Assembly (NCBI GenBank): GCA_026419775.2
Contig: JAOPGA020001052.1
Location: 1-64,000 of the forward strand
Length of the DNA: 64,000 nt
Direction of reading: 5' to 3'
Origin: Acrasis kona
Taxonomy: Eukaryota; Heterolobosea; Eutetramitea; Acrasida; Acrasidae
Shown in pieces: positions 11,179-24,230 of the stretch. The notes under the pieces are model-generated. The model was not told where the DNA came from. It ran no database searches and was given only the letters and a program-made list of their open reading frames with translations. Both the position numbers and the translations under genes were made by a program. Within the stretch, counting starts at the first letter, position 1, and the number at the start of each line of letters is the position of its first letter.

Positions 11179-11188
11179 GCTTTTTATA
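11179..11188 (-). promoter_or_regulatory. TATA-like box of the p25-alpha-like gene
   Basis: TATAAAAAGCGC reads on the minus strand about 60 nt upstream of the ATG at 11121. The paralogue at 50439 has a matching TTAAAAGCGCG at the same distance, so promoter and gene were duplicated together. Confidence 0.55.
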
Positions 11189-11469
11189 ATCCTCCGTCTT
11201 CCCTTAAAAGCTAATTTGAAATTAAAATAGAACTGTAGATCAAATTGACAAACTATTTTAGAACAATTGATTATCCTTAATCAAATTTTGGTAGTCTTGA
11301 GTAAATTGATCATGCTATTACCAAGAGTAGTTGATCAAGTTAGATCGTAATTAGGAAATGACTGGAAATGACCATAAAAGGTATACTATCGTCTAAGAAA
11401 AGAAGGATTACAACCTAAATGATAAAAATATAACAAACCAAAAATAAAAACACAACATCATCAAAAGCA

Positions 11470-11637
11470 ATGCCTCAATTCCTTCATGACAGTATCCAAG
11501 AAGCTGCATCAGTGCAATCATTGATGGCCACAGAAAGACGCAAAAGAATAAATGCAATTAAATACAACCGCCTAAGAAGTCCAGTAGTCATAAAGAATAA
11601 TCCTAACCTTAAATCTCCTATAAAAATCATGGTATAA
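11470..11637 (+). CDS. Small basic protein (55 aa), unknown
   Basis: ATG at 11470 to TAA at 11635-11637. The peptide begins MPQFLHDSIQEAASVQSL and is basic in the middle (TERRKRINAIKYNRL). A GATAAAAATATA element lies about 50 nt upstream and the leader is A-rich, as for other small genes in this window. No family was recognised. It could be a chance frame, but the promoter context supports it. Confidence 0.45.
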   Translation: MPQFLHDSIQEAASVQSLMATERRKRINAIKYNRLRSPVVIKNNPNLKSPIKIMV

Positions 11638-11890
11638 AGATCTTATTTACTGCAACCTCCGTTGTTGTTAGATTATTATCTTTTAATTCGAGTGTACATC
11701 ACATTATTATTGTCTTCCCAAAAAAAGATTCGAAACACCTTGGACATACATTACTTTGATTTGTTTACATTGCCTTTATTGCGTTCAACTTTTGTCTTTG
11801 AAATGTGCAAATTTTATAGTTTGTGTAGGAAACTGACATTCAAGAACGAGTTAAAATAATGAAGTCAGCAAAAAACTTAATGTAAAAATT

Positions 11891-14800
11891 TTAATCAGAT
11901 TCTGAAAGATCCACTGTCTTGGAAAACTTCTTCTCCGACGAACTCATTCCAAACTCCATTTGCTTTAGTGCCAACTTATAATACATACCACGCTTTTTGA
12001 TTAACTCTTGATGGGATCCCTGCTCTACAACTCTTCCTTGCTTCATTGCAACAATCAAATCACAATCTTGGACGGTGCTGAGTCGATGTGCTATGACTAT
12101 GGTCGTCTTGCCCACCATTAGCTTGTTCAGTGCATCCTGCACCAAACTTTCAGCCTCTGCATCCAGAGCACTAGTTGCTTCATCTAACAACAATACGTTT
12201 GTATTTTGTAACATTGCACGAGCGATAGCAATACGTTGCTTTTGTCCACCACTCATAGACACACCTCTTTCACCAATCATCGTATCAAAACCATCCTGTA
12301 GATTTACAATAAAATCATAGCAGTTGGCATTTTTTGCAACTTCAATTACTCTCTCCCTTGACACAGGTTCTGTCATGGCGTAAGTAATATTCTTTTCGAT
12401 AGTAGTTGCAAATAGAGTAGGCTCCTGTGTGACAATTGCCACATTTCTATGCAACCACTCTGGATCAATTTCCCTGACGTCAACACCGTCAAGAAGTACT
12501 TGACCTTTCGATGGATCGTAAAAGCGTTCTAAAAGACCTACAATTGTACTCTTTCCAGAACCCGACTCGCCAACTAGAGCTACATGTTGACCCACTTTGA
12601 TGTCTAGTGAGAAGTCCATCATCACATCTTGATTTGGTCTAGACGGATAAGAGAAGGTAATATTGCGGAACTCTACATAGCCTTCTATTTTGGAAGGCAC
12701 ATGACCACCTTTGATGGGAATGGCAGGAGTACGTTGAGTGACTCGCAGCATTTCCATTGCACTTGTGTGTGATTTGTAGAAATGTTGCATTTCACCCATT
12801 GCCATGCTAACAGCGAAAATAACAATAATCATATTACCAAGGACCTGTAATAAACTACCACTTGGTATGACGCCCTGTGCCACAAGTTGACCGCCGTACC
12901 AAAAACCAAGTGCATTCACGGACCAGATGCAATACTCGATGCCTCCAACACTGACACCTAAAGTAATCGCCTTGTATAAACTAGTGGAAACAACTTTTTT
13001 AAGATCATTGTTGAAGCGATTCTGTTCGCGATCCTCACCGGCCATACTCCTAACAGTACGTAGGGCGCCAATTACTTCGTTACTGGTAGCTAAAGCAGAG
13101 GCATTCAGTTTGATGATGCGGTGGTTGAACCTATTGATCAAGAGGGAGGTAAAGAAGATGAAAACACCAGAGATTGGGAAGATTCCTGCAATCATGACTA
13201 AAGACAATTGCCAACATGCTATTAAGGCCAAGACAATACCAATAATAATTTGAGATACATGATTTGCAAATAAAGAAAGCTTCAAAGTAAAACCTTCTGA
13301 CACACTCTGAACATCTTCTGCTAATGATGACAATAGCTTTCCACTCTTCTTTATATCAAAGAATCCCATTTCTTGATTCACCATTGCTCTAAAGTAACGT
13401 TTTTTGATTCTCACACTAATGCGTTCTGCAGCAAGTGTAGTGAAGAATTGATTAAAGAATTGACAAATGCTTCCACCACCAGCCAGAATGGCCATATATC
13501 CAGCATAAGCACTCACGGTTCTGGCATAACTAAAATCTGGAGGGAAAGGAATCAAGGTTCCGTTGGCGTCACGAGATGGAGAAATGGCAGTAATGACTCG
13601 CGAGAAGATGACATAAAATAGAATCGGAAGAGCACCAACAATAAAAGAAAAGACTGCAGAAATAATTACATAAAACCATTCTATACCAACCATGGGTACT
13701 AACGAAACTGTTGTTCTTATGCGAGGTTCGCGGTGGTCAACTACATCCTCGTTACTCAGCTCAACAATTTTCTTCTTGAGTAACTTGTTGCGCTTATTTC
13801 TTCCAGATTTTGGCTGCTCTAGATGTGCCTCTGTGATGGGAGTTACTGGTGCCTCTACGATTTGAACAGCTTTTGAATTATCTATCAATGGTACCTCCTC
13901 GATTGGAATTTCCTCCTCTGCATCAGATATGTCACCACTCATTTCATCACTCGACGTTGACGAAGAGCTGTCCTTGTTTTGACCAAATTTCATTTGCTTT
14001 TGAGCCAAATTGTAATAAGGACCATTAATGTTTTGTATCATTTGATCATGTGGACCTTGCTCTACTATTTTACCACGAACCATCACAACAATATTGTCAC
14101 AATCTTGCACGGTAGTTAGCCTATGCGCGATCACGATAGATGTACGACCAATCATTAATTTATTAAGTGCATCTTGCACGAGAGATTCAGACTTTGTATC
14201 CAGAGCAGAAGTTGCTTCATCTAACAACAACATTTTGGGATCTTGTAAAACACTTCTTGCAATTGCAATACGCTGTTTTTGTCCACCTGAAAGAGAAACC
14301 CCACGCTCACCAATGACCGTGTCATATTGGTTTGGCAGCTTTGAAATAAAATCATGGCAGTTGGCACTTATCGCGGCTTGTACAATTAACTCGTCTGTTA
14401 CTGGGATTAATTTACTCTGGACAGTAGTAAGGTAATTTTTTGGATTGGTTTTCATTTCGTGCTCAGTTATAATCATATTTATTGTATCAACAGCATAAGT
14501 GATATTTTTTTTGATGGTAGTGGCGAATAAAGTGGGTTCTTGGGATACAATACCCAAATACCTATGAAGCCATTGCGGATCAATTTCTTTCAAATCAACC
14601 CCATCCAAAGTAATGGTTCCCTTCTCTGGTTCATACCATTTCTCTAACAAGCCAACTATAGTTGATTTGCCGGATCCCGACTGACCCACCAGAGCTACAC
14701 TTGTGCCTGGATCAATATCTAGAGAAAAATCATCCAGGACTACAACTTTTTTACGTGATGGATACCTAAAGGTAATGTTCTTGAATGAAATTCGGCCTTG

Positions 14801-16030
14801 TATGTTTTCAAGAGTTTTTCCTCCTTTATAATTGATGGCAGGAACACGGCAAATGGCTTTTAGAAGAATTCCGATACTGGCTTGTGCTTTGGCTACTTCT
14901 GGGAACACGGTGAACATTTGCATGAAACCAATAAGTGCCATTAATAGAGAACCAAACACACGAATCAAGGATCCCACATTAATGATACCCGCTTCGAGTT
15001 CTTGTCCGGCGTACCAAAATGCAAGAGAGACAGCACCCCAGTTAAAAAAAGTAACCGCTCCTATCGACAATCCTTTTACGAAAGAAAACAAGACGCCAGT
15101 TCGAAGTACTTTATTTAAATTTGTCTCATATCTTGTGATTTCCTTTTCTTCTCCGGCCATACTCCTCACTGTTCTCATACTTGTGATAACTTCATTCGCA
15201 GTCGAAACAGAATCTCCAGATTGAATAGAAGATCTTCTTGCTAAAAGTTTCAATATGTTCCCGCAAATAATAAAGATGAATATCATGATTGGAAATGAAG
15301 TCATTTGTAGGAGAGCCATCTGCCAATTAGCAGTAAGTGCAATTATGACTCCGGTAATGATTTGACTTGAGTACTGTGCTAGACTTTGTAGGTTGGTGCT
15401 GAAAGCATCAGTGACTTTGTTTACATCATCACTTAATGCATTCGCTATCGATCCTGATTTTTTAATGTCAAAGTATCCAATTTCCTGCCTCGTCACAGAA
15501 TTGAAGTATGTTCGCTTTATTCTATTTCCCACCCTTTGTGAAGCGTAACTCATGATAGTGTTCTGGAAGAAACTCACAAAAGTAGGATAAATGGCAATAA
15601 TGGCGACGTATTTTGCTAATGTGGCAGTTTGGACTCTGAATTATGTTAATTGTTGATTTTGGGTAAAAACTTACTTTATCTCCTCTGCACTAGCTGTTGT
15701 TATTGATGTGAATAGTTGTCCCAACAAAAGGTAGAAAACTGGTGGTACTACTCCTTGTGCTAGTGAGAACGCCACTCCTAGTAGTACGAACAGCCAGTCG
15801 ACTCCAATTACTGATACGACAGCTAAATTGCTCACATTAGGTTCTCTATCATCTTTTACTTGTTCATCCTCGTCAGCTTTATAAATTAATTCTTCGTTAG
15901 GTTTGTCTTGCAAAGCAGGGGCGCTTTCAAGAATGGCCGTAGTGCCGATTTCAACACTAAAGTCATTTCGAGACACATCCTGAATCAATTCATCCAGCTT
16001 CTCGTCCTTTGGAGAATTGCTCGTTGTCAT
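11891..16030 (-). CDS. Full-length ABCB-type (MDR/P-glycoprotein-like) ABC transporter
   Basis: Exons 16030-15675 and 15635-11891 are joined across a 39-nt intron; 1366 residues in TMD-NBD-TMD-NBD order. TM1 is near the end of exon 1. Walker A motifs are GQSGSGKST (about residue 440) and GESGSGKST (about 1144); ABC signatures are LSGGQKQRIA (about 568) and MSGGQKQRIA (about 1247). Both NBDs have Walker B LLLDEATSALD and an H-loop IAHRL. NBD1 carries an insertion of roughly 35 residues between the Q-loop and the signature. An acidic linker joins the halves. The family exports lipids, xenobiotics or peptides with ATP; the substrate here cannot be told. All catalytic motifs appear intact. Confidence 0.95.
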
Positions 16031-16578
16031 TTCGACAAAAAATGTTTAATTCAAACATACTTCACCGACTCTCTTTAACGCGGTACAATGTATTGCGGCG
16101 CTGGACAAACACAGCTATAATACAACCGCATCGCATAATTTTACAAAAAAAATGTCGGACTGATTTACCCGCATAAAATGGATCATCACCACTTCAAAGC
16201 CTATACATAAAGATTCTACAACAACACGGCAATATCTAATCTATAGAACGACTCGATACTAAAGAATCGTTCAATAGATGAATTGAAAGTTTCCAGTACA
16301 TTGTAACGACCCACCAAAATTACAAACCAAACAAAAAAATCACAACCATGATTTGATGTTTCGATGTGGGCGCTGCACGCGCGACCTTAGAATAGGAAAA
16401 CTGAGGTGATTATTTAATATCCTTTGTTTAATTGCGTATACACAGTGTCCGAAGGGAGTTCAGATTCTATTTACGTTTATAACAATTTGATCTTCCTAGA
16501 ATTCGTTCGGTGTGGCTGAAGAACTTTTACTTACAAACATCAAACAAAAGACTATCAATAGTTTTATTGTTGTTCGAA
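16031..16578. other. Intergenic, ABC transporter upstream region
   Basis: About 550 nt with no supported gene. It contains the ABC transporter promoter and the 3' flank of the membrane protein at 16579-17847. Confidence 0.4.
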
Positions 16579-17847
16579 CTACAAAACTTGTTTATATGTG
16601 CTCTTTCTTCTTCTCAGACAAATGGCCACTATGATCAAGACAAATGATGCTATTAACACTGCTGATCCCACAGAAACGCCAATTATGATTGTGATATCAG
16701 TTTCAGACAAACCAACTTTGAACTCATTATCACTCGCTTCTAGATGGAATGAAATACCACCATTTACATAAAAATAATAAGTTACATTCGGTTTTAGTAT
16801 ACCAGAATGATATTTTTCGTCCTTTGTTTTTGTGAATTTCACAACTTCATCACCCTCCTCTTCTATTAATGAATATTTTGTAACAACACCAATCCTATTA
16901 ATAGTAAGAAGGATATAAAATGGTGACTCAGAGGGAGGTATTGAATACGCAACCGATCCTTCATTCATGTCCGTTTTGAGTAACAAACCTCGCCCAGGGA
17001 GCTCCTCCATATTATAAATAGTTCCGTTATACAAATGACGATAATGTTTTTCGGAAGTGGCATAGCAAGACCACGTCTTTGGTATGCTAGCAACAGGCAT
17101 GTGGATTCTATCAGTGTTAAAAAATTCAATTTTTTTTGACGATTCATAATCGCACAACAATTGAGTTTTAAAACCAACAGTAAAATAAACAATAGTGTTT
17201 TTAGGTACATCAACAAAAAAATGATTTGGAATTTTTTCATCCACAATCAATAATTCATTTAATTTATTGGGTATGACCAATTTAAAGGGTTGAGAGCGCA
17301 ATGAAACCTTTGTATTCAGGGCTGATTGTAGATAGCAAACACCTCCATGGGTATTTTTCAACACTCCGAAGAAACTAGAAATGGATTGATAAGAGTCACC
17401 AAAAGCAATAAACAATTCTTGATAAGAGTCATATGAGAATGTAGTGTTTTTGGGCACATCTATAATGTAATGTTCTGTCTTTAAAGCAGTAAATGTCTCG
17501 TCTAGTTTGACGGTTTGGAAATTTATTGTATGATTTGTTATGGTTAGGTTACCGGTCTGTTCGGGGACCTCAACTGTAAACTCTATGGACCTTGATGTGA
17601 TTGTTGGATAAATGTAACATGGCCAGAAAACACAATACCACTCAGTTGGAGATTGTAGTTCGTCAAGTACTCTGAAGTGTATGGATGTTGATAGTTGCTC
17701 CACAACGTCCATGTCAAATTTGAATGTTACGTTTGAGGAGACCGTGACGTTGGCTCTGTATATGTCTTTGATAACGATGGGAACATCACCGCACAGTTCT
17801 CCAATGAGGAAAATACCCACAATGGCAGCGAATAGGTGTCGAGGCAT
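16579..17847 (-). CDS. Type I membrane surface protein (422 aa), unknown
   Basis: The start was set at 17847 (MPRHLFAAIVGIFLIGELCG, signal peptide) rather than at the upstream in-frame ATG 17895. The latter falls next to a TAAATAAT element about 55 nt upstream, which looks like the promoter. The ectodomain has many N-glycosylation sequons and repeats the phrase DVPKNT. It ends in one membrane helix (ITIIIGVSVGSAVLIASFVLI) and a short basic tail (RRRK). YPTITSRSIEF and the DVPKNT(T/I) phrases resemble segments of the protein at 8251-9663, suggesting distant paralogy. Function unknown. Confidence 0.85.
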   Translation of the reverse strand: MPRHLFAAIVGIFLIGELCGDVPIVIKDIYRANVTVSSNVTFKFDMDVVEQLSTSIHFRVLDELQSPTEWYCVFWPCYIYPTITSRSIEFTVEVPEQTGNLTITNHTINFQTVKLDETFTALKTEHYIIDVPKNTTFSYDSYQELFIAFGDSYQSISSFFGVLKNTHGGVCYLQSALNTKVSLRSQPFKLVIPNKLNELLIVDEKIPNHFFVDVPKNTIVYFTVGFKTQLLCDYESSKKIEFFNTDRIHMPVASIPKTWSCYATSEKHYRHLYNGTIYNMEELPGRGLLLKTDMNEGSVAYSIPPSESPFYILLTINRIGVVTKYSLIEEEGDEVVKFTKTKDEKYHSGILKPNVTYYFYVNGGISFHLEASDNEFKVGLSETDITIIIGVSVGSAVLIASFVLIIVAICLRRRKSTYKQVL

Positions 17848-19602
17848 CTTATTTATTTTCTCATTAAAGTTAAGTGGAGGGTATGTAAAATACAAGTATT
17901 ATTTAGGGCATGGAAAAAGTGTCACAAGTCTTCAGTCAAAATTGACTTTTATTATTACAACAAACTTACCTGTAAACATCAACCTTTAGAAGGATCTTTT
18001 CAGTACATTTCAATTCAATTGTTATGATTGACTAATCGTGAATTGCCATCTAATGGTTCACGACTGGTTCAAATCTGCACAAAATAATTGCCAGTGTCGA
18101 ATTGAAAATTTGAATGACGTCTGGTTCCTTCTCAAGCAAGATATTTACATTTGACTTGAAATAGTAATGCTACATTTATTGATATCGAAACTCTCCGCAC
18201 CAGTTATACATTAAGGTTTTTAAAGTACTTCTTCACAATAAACTTTAGCGTTTTCTCATATTGTGATCATCAAATTAACAATAATGTGTAATATCGTAAA
18301 AAGTCCACAAAGTCTGGAAATGTCTCATCAGGTTCTCATCATTATATTCTGGTGTGATGAATAAATTGCGAACAGCAACCTGTCATCCCACATTGAACTA
18401 ATGAACTATTTACCGTTGGTTTTGTGGTGCGCCGTAAGTCGTCTAGAAATCATTAGGTGCATCACTATGAAAAAAATGTATATTTTTTTTCTCGATATTT
18501 TCATCAAGAAAGGCGATTAGATCTTGATTCAAAAAGGCACAAGCTCAGCAAATGGTTGTACACGAATTGTAAATCTGAATATCTCACTTCAACATACTTG
18601 TGTAGGTGGTGGTCAACCAACATACTAATTATTTTTGTAACGGCCAAATATAAAAACCGATAAAGGTAAAAATTGAATTCAAAACAAAAACCAAAAACAA
18701 AGACATCAGGAGACATCCTAAGAAGCAAGAAGTATTCATGCTGCACATATTTTGCCGTTGAGAACCATGCCATATGCCATTTGAAGCCATAACCGACAAG
18801 TACGCCCTGTAGAAGGTAAGTAACCCACATTATCTTGACATTGACAAACTTTCTCAGATACCTTACGAAACACACATTTTGAACCTGATTCTGCCGGATT
18901 GGCGAAAAAGGTTGTGCATAAAGACATTGGACCATGTTACTCACTGCCAAAGGTTGATGCTATACATGTTGTACAGTCGGTCGGTGTTTCTGCACATCTT
19001 CGCGAAGTCAGCTGTTGCACAATCAAGGTAACGTAACTAAAAGTTCATATTGTCGCACTTTCATTTGTTACACTCATCGCATTGTACAACAGGATACATT
19101 CTCCTGCATGTGGTGAAAATCTAATGGGTTCAGTTTGTCTTGGTTTTGTTTGACTTGGTTTTTATCCACGTACATTTGCTTTAGGTTAACAATAGCGTTT
19201 CCCTCTGTGCCCTGTTGACAATGAGAAGTAAAGACCGTTCGATGCACAGCAATGTGCCTGATAGGTTTGCCCTGATCTGCCGGATTGGTGTAACGGCAAC
19301 CACTCACATCCTTTGTGTTGTGAGAGCAAATCAGCAATCAAACCAGTTATGGATGTCCATTGCGGGCACCTACGACATAACATATAACTGGAAGGGGAGG
19401 TCATACTGTCACAGGATGCACATGGATTCGAAATCCGCAGTTTGGTGGGAGATGTTGTAAAAGTCAACGCTTAGAACGCCACACATCCTTCGGGGTAACA
19501 GTCGACGTCTTATTCTCTTCTGTTCCATATGTGTGGTAGAGTTGTTGTCCGGGGCATGAAAGTTCTCTACATGCTTCACTTCGTCATTTCAATCCCACTC
19601 AG
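17848..19602. other. Gene-poor stretch with possible decayed EGF-like fragments
   Basis: No intact gene. On the minus strand, 18736-18927 and 19074-19467 contain short Cys-rich frames (CQCQDNVGY, NPAESG versus NPADQG) that look like remnants of an EGF-like surface protein. Frame continuity is poor. These could be chance; the shared NPA[ED] phrase is the only link seen. Confidence 0.25.
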
Positions 19603-19668
19603 CGTCGCCGGTTGCTTTTTGATGGGCAGCTAGGTGATGTAGGTTTAGGCAGAGTACTTCATATTCTT

Positions 19669-19744
19669 ATCTTGTTAACTTGTAGTGGGGTTACTTGGTG
19701 GGCGTGTGAGGGGTCTCGTTAGAAGTGCTCACTACACTTTTAAT
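19669..19744 (+). repeat. 76-nt block identical to the inverted copy at 2527-2602
   Basis: Perfect identity over 76 nt with R1 although the flanks are diverged. It is absent at the start of R3. Either recently converted, or constrained as a regulatory or RNA element. Confidence 0.75.
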
Positions 19745-22366
19745 GGTCCTGTCTTTTCCGTTTGACAACTGGAGATGAAAACTTTTAAAGTAGTTCTCGG
19801 TTGTTGATAGTAGTATGTGAAACCATTTGGGAATAACGTCTACTGTCGCTGCGGTACCGTTTCATATTGTTATCTGCTTATCCAAAGTACAAGAGAGAAT
19901 GGTTCACAAGTACAGAGTCTGATCCAAAGTCCTTCTCAAGTTTCGTCTACTCCAACTAGAAAGTACAACGACCAGAACAAGTACATTTTCAGATACCAGC
20001 AACAGATATACACCAACACATTTCACAACATTGTCCACATAACATCAACGACAAGCGATCAAACAAACATTGTTCCGCACAGATACAACAAGCAGAACAG
20101 CAGACAAACACAAACGCTTCAAGAGCACATTCAATTCCCACCAAGCTTCACAACGTTGTCCACACAACATACTACACCACAAACACCGACGCTCACAACA
20201 AATAAATTACATTAACGCATCACGACCGATGGCACATTTTTAATGATCCAACCCAGAGTCCTTCTTTACCAGACAGCATCAATCCAACATTGCACAAGTA
20301 CTCATCAAATACTTTTGAACAACACATTACAACAAACGAAACACCGACATCACCACGCCGCACAACATTTCAAATCTGAGCATACCAACGTATATACATC
20401 AGATCAAACATACACTATCCCATTACGTCACCAACCTCCAAGAGTATCTTCTCCGATTAATCGCCACCAACTGAGTATGAGCCTTTGCATATTACATCTC
20501 GAACGTAAGTAAATGCATTTTCATTTCACTAATGGTGCGTAGAGCCTGGCAAGATGGATGAAATTTTCAACACGCACCCTTCCAACCATCACAACATTCA
20601 ACGAGGACATACATTTACATCAAAACTTATCGTATGATTCCCATCCACAAGCCCATTCTACGTTAGAGCGTGTCAAACTGCATCTTCCAACACCACACTA
20701 CGGAAGGTTTTTTTGTAATCATGGATTACAAAGAACCAAGAGAGACCTCGAAATCACCATTTCATCAACAAAACCGATAGCATTGTCTCCCATAGACATT
20801 AACAAATACATTAACAACAACAATCAATCCTGAATGAAGCAACAAACAATTATGCTCATGACCACGACCTACAACAGATTCGATCCAGCATGTTCCTGAG
20901 ATGTTCTTGTTCATCCCTTTAATCCCATTTCGTTACCAACCATAGAGTATGTAATACCATACACATTACGTGTCATACCAAATGTAAGTAAAATTGTATT
21001 TTCATTTCTTTAATGTCTGGCAGATGGATAACTTTTTTAACATGAATGGAATCAACATTGATGATAATGGATCATGTATGATTGATTCTCCTACGCAAAG
21101 TCCCTCTTTATTGAGAAAAATGTAGAGCTCCGCGGCCGACAATTCTACCTGTAAAGAATAGACGTTTAACAAGGGAAGAACCACCTAAGAGTGTTCTCAT
21201 TACCGGCATTTGGTGTAAGTACCTTAATGTTACTTTTTCTAATGTAACGAATAGTCTTGTTGATAACAATCAATCCATCTTACAACTTTCAATCAAGGAG
21301 AAAACTTTGAGGAACAATAGTTTTACAAGAAAGATCACTTTGAGTAATGGATCACATACATTGGAACGATCCACACATACACTGAGTCAACCAAACAAGA
21401 GCAACACCATGATCCACATGTTCGTCCTGGTTCCTACCATTAAATTCATTCGCCACCAACCCACTTTCTGCAGAGTATGGCAGTAATCTTTATACATTAC
21501 ATGCCATCTCAAACGTAAGTAAAATTTTGTTTTCATTTCACTAACGAGCGAATAGTCTGGTAAGATGGATGCCTTTTTCAACATGAATGGAATCAACCAC
21601 ATTTACACCTCCACACCCAACATTGAAAAACATTGATTCTCCTATACATTTGCCAAAGGCCCACTTCATTGAGAAAAAATCTAGAGCTACATGACCGACG
21701 ATTCTATGCAAAGAATCTTCATCGCCATCATGGGCATGCCGCAAGTACCTTATTATTACTTTTTCTAATGTAACGAATAGGCATGACAACATGAGGATAA
21801 CAATCAAACCAACCATCTTACAACTTTCAATCAAGGAAAAAACTTTGACCATCAACAGTTTTGGGATTGGATCAGCACAATTACAAGTCATCCCCATACA
21901 TTTAAATCATTTTGTCATCATGAAGGAACGACAGCACATCTCAAGAGATTTGTTACAAGATACTTTGAACGTTTAAATGGAAGAGTACAGGCAGACGAAC
22001 AGTATGCGATGGATGCAACATTTTAATGATACCACAAGAGGAGTGTGGATTGAATTATACTTTTAGACTCATTGGTGTAAATACTATGAGGCAACCATGA
22101 CCATTGACTTTTGATTTTTAATGTCAAAACACAGACGTCTAGCGGATACTAACTGATTCAAATCTGTACGTAATAAAATTTACATTTATCAAAACTTCTG
22201 ATTTCCATCACTCTTTCTCAACATCCGAATAATGTCTTGATTGCAACTGGAGGGGACACAATCACTTTGAACAAACGTTGACTCAATTTGTAAACTTGCT
22301 TTCTAATTTTATATAACTCAACCTCTCCTTTCTGTTCCACAGAACAGAAGAAAAAGTAGGATATAG

Positions 22367-22374
22367 TATAAAAA
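22367..22374 (+). promoter_or_regulatory. TATA box of the R2 78-codon ORF
   Basis: TATAAAAA lies 54 nt upstream of the ATG at 22421. The R3 copy has the same element at the same distance. Confidence 0.55.
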
Positions 22375-22420
22375 TGACATGTAAAATTCTGTTCGTCAAA
22401 AAAAAAAACAATACAACAAT

Positions 22421-22657
22421 ATGAAGTACACAAAAGAAACAACAAGAACAGAATGGATAAAGAANCNAGCTGACCAGACCAAACAAATCAAGTCAAACAT
22501 TGACCTTAATAATGTCGTGGCAGGAACAAGAAGGAGAAAGGATTACAACTATGCCGACACGCTATTTAATGGGAATGTGAACAAACCTGTACAAAGACTA
22601 AAAAGCAAAAGACTTTCAAAGAACAGACTTGAAGCAAGATTGAAAGCTGCTATATGA
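22421..22657 (+). CDS. 78-aa basic protein inside R2
   Basis: Starts MKYTKETTRT; the rest is Lys/Arg-rich (AGTRRRKDYNYADTLFNGN, then RLSKNRLEARLK). Two ambiguous bases at about codons 15-16 make two residues uncertain. The R3 copy (28072-28308) is nearly identical across the ORF while much of the surrounding repeat is decayed, so this ORF is probably functional or recently so. TATA box 54 nt upstream, A-rich leader, AATAAA-like signal after the stop. No known family; the charge suggests nucleic-acid binding, which is inference. Confidence 0.6.
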   Translation: MKYTKETTRTEWIKXXADQTKQIKSNIDLNNVVAGTRRRKDYNYADTLFNGNVNKPVQRLKSKRLSKNRLEARLKAAI

Positions 22658-23536
22658 GCTGCTGTTCTGCATGTATCATAATAAACGTTTTTATAAAACT
22701 ATTCTCAGCTTTTTAATTTTTGACAATGAGCATAATTCCGAATAAGTCTGTCATTACATCTTGTAGCACAATGGAACCTCTACATTTCTAGTCGCGTTAA
22801 AAGGAGGAATTGATTACTCCAACCATTTCATGGCGAAGTATTTTCTACAATTAAACGTAATGTTTATACTCGTCGACCAACCAAATACAGTCCAATGCGT
22901 ATCTCTAGGTGTGTCCTTATTTAATGATGCTTGATGTCCTTCAAAACATATTAAAAATCTTGAAGTTTATGGTTAATGATTGTTGTTACATCAAAAATGT
23001 CTTACTTGCAGCACTAAAAGTATCATGAACTCGAAAGCAGTGTAGTCATCCAGGATATCCATTCGATCATCTCCTGGTTGCAGAATGTGACGAAAAAGAC
23101 CGTCTCATCTTCCCTACAGGCCAAGTTAGAATTGTTAATTGTCCTTTTGTGAAAGGTATGTGTTTGAGAGGATTCTAAAGTTATCAATTCTTTTATTATA
23201 AAGGAGTTTATTTGCTCTATAGTGTTTTTTCAATCGAATGACGATACGTCTCAAGGTTTCAATCTTTTTTCAAAAGCTATTCACCACTATTGATTTCCTT
23301 AATCTGCAAGCAAGGGAGACATGTTTTATTCTTTGTGTCAAACTCAAAATTGACATGTCGAAAAGTCAAAGTTGTCATTGTAATTAATGCGAGGGGAAAA
23401 TATTCCGTTAGGATTGTAAAAGTAGCTCGTCAAATTTCATAATTATTTCTAGTTCAAACCCTTTAAATTGGCCAACTTCAAACAACAAAAACACAAACAG
23501 AAAAACAAAAACAATAACACAACACAACACAACACT

Positions 23537-23912
23537 GCATGAACCAAATCCATACGGATAAGCTACGACCATCACATGGACCTTCATCTGGTACCGTATC
23601 TTGGAAGTACTTGTCTACCTGCTGCCAAGAGATGAAGAAGGTAAGAAGACACTTTCAACAATTCCAACTAACCTCACATTAGAACAAAACCATCTTCCAT
23701 CAGGGCACGGTTATCATCACAACACATTGCATGAACCAAATCTAAACGGATGAGCTACGACCATCACATGGACCTTCATCTGGTACCGTATCTTGGAAGT
23801 ACTTACCCATAACTGCTGCCAAGAGATGAAGAAGGTAAGAAGACACTTTCATCAGTTTCCACTAACCTCACATTAGAAAACAAATCTATCTTCCATCCAG
23901 GCACATTACTAT
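23537..23912 (+). repeat. Tandem pair of about 192-nt exon-plus-intron units in R2
   Basis: Two consecutive units start with GCATGAACCAAATC (23537 and 23729). Each holds an ATCACATGGACCTTCATCTG exon-like part followed by a GTAAGAAGACACTTTCA...CTAACCTCACATTAG intron-like part of about 45 nt. The same pair is present in R3 (29238 and 29436). A second, roughly 110-nt tandem duplication follows (23947-24175; 'ATGGGTTC[TC]GC'). Confidence 0.7.
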
Positions 23913-24201
23913 GACCAAACAGAAAACGTTAAGAAACCATAGTTTCATACGGTCCTACGATATGGGTTCTGCCCCTTTCAGCTTGTACCATAGGTTGACA
24001 CTGTTAATCTACGGAACATGAAGAAACGGCGACCGTCACAGTAAAACTGTGATACATATATCATTCGAAGGTTATGGGTTCCGCTCCTTCTGCTTGTATC
24101 ATAGGTTACTCTGTTAATCTATAGTACATAATGAAACAGCAACCATCACATCAAAGTGTGATTCATATAACCAGTAGGAAGCAATAATCAGACACAAACA
24201 G

Positions 24202-24230
24202 AAACAAACAAACAAACAAACAAACAAACA
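24202..24230 (+). repeat. (AAAC)7 microsatellite
   Basis: 29 nt of uninterrupted AAAC repeats in R2. The matching place in R3 is shortened. Confidence 0.95.

Noticed and set aside
18055-18090. tRNA-like B box (GGTTCAAATCTG)
   Set aside because: No pairing acceptor stem or D arm; similar sequence occurs in R2/R3 without a tRNA fold.
18504-18950. 148-residue minus-strand open frame as a gene
   Set aside because: The composition is unusual, it crosses likely decayed Cys-rich frames, and it has no promoter or splice support.
19669-19744. 5S rRNA or SRP RNA for the identical 76-nt block
   Set aside because: Too short, and none of the conserved 5S or SRP loops is visible.
23537-24180. CRISPR-like array
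   Set aside because: Units are about 192 nt with no short constant repeat and spacer pattern; they look like exon duplications.
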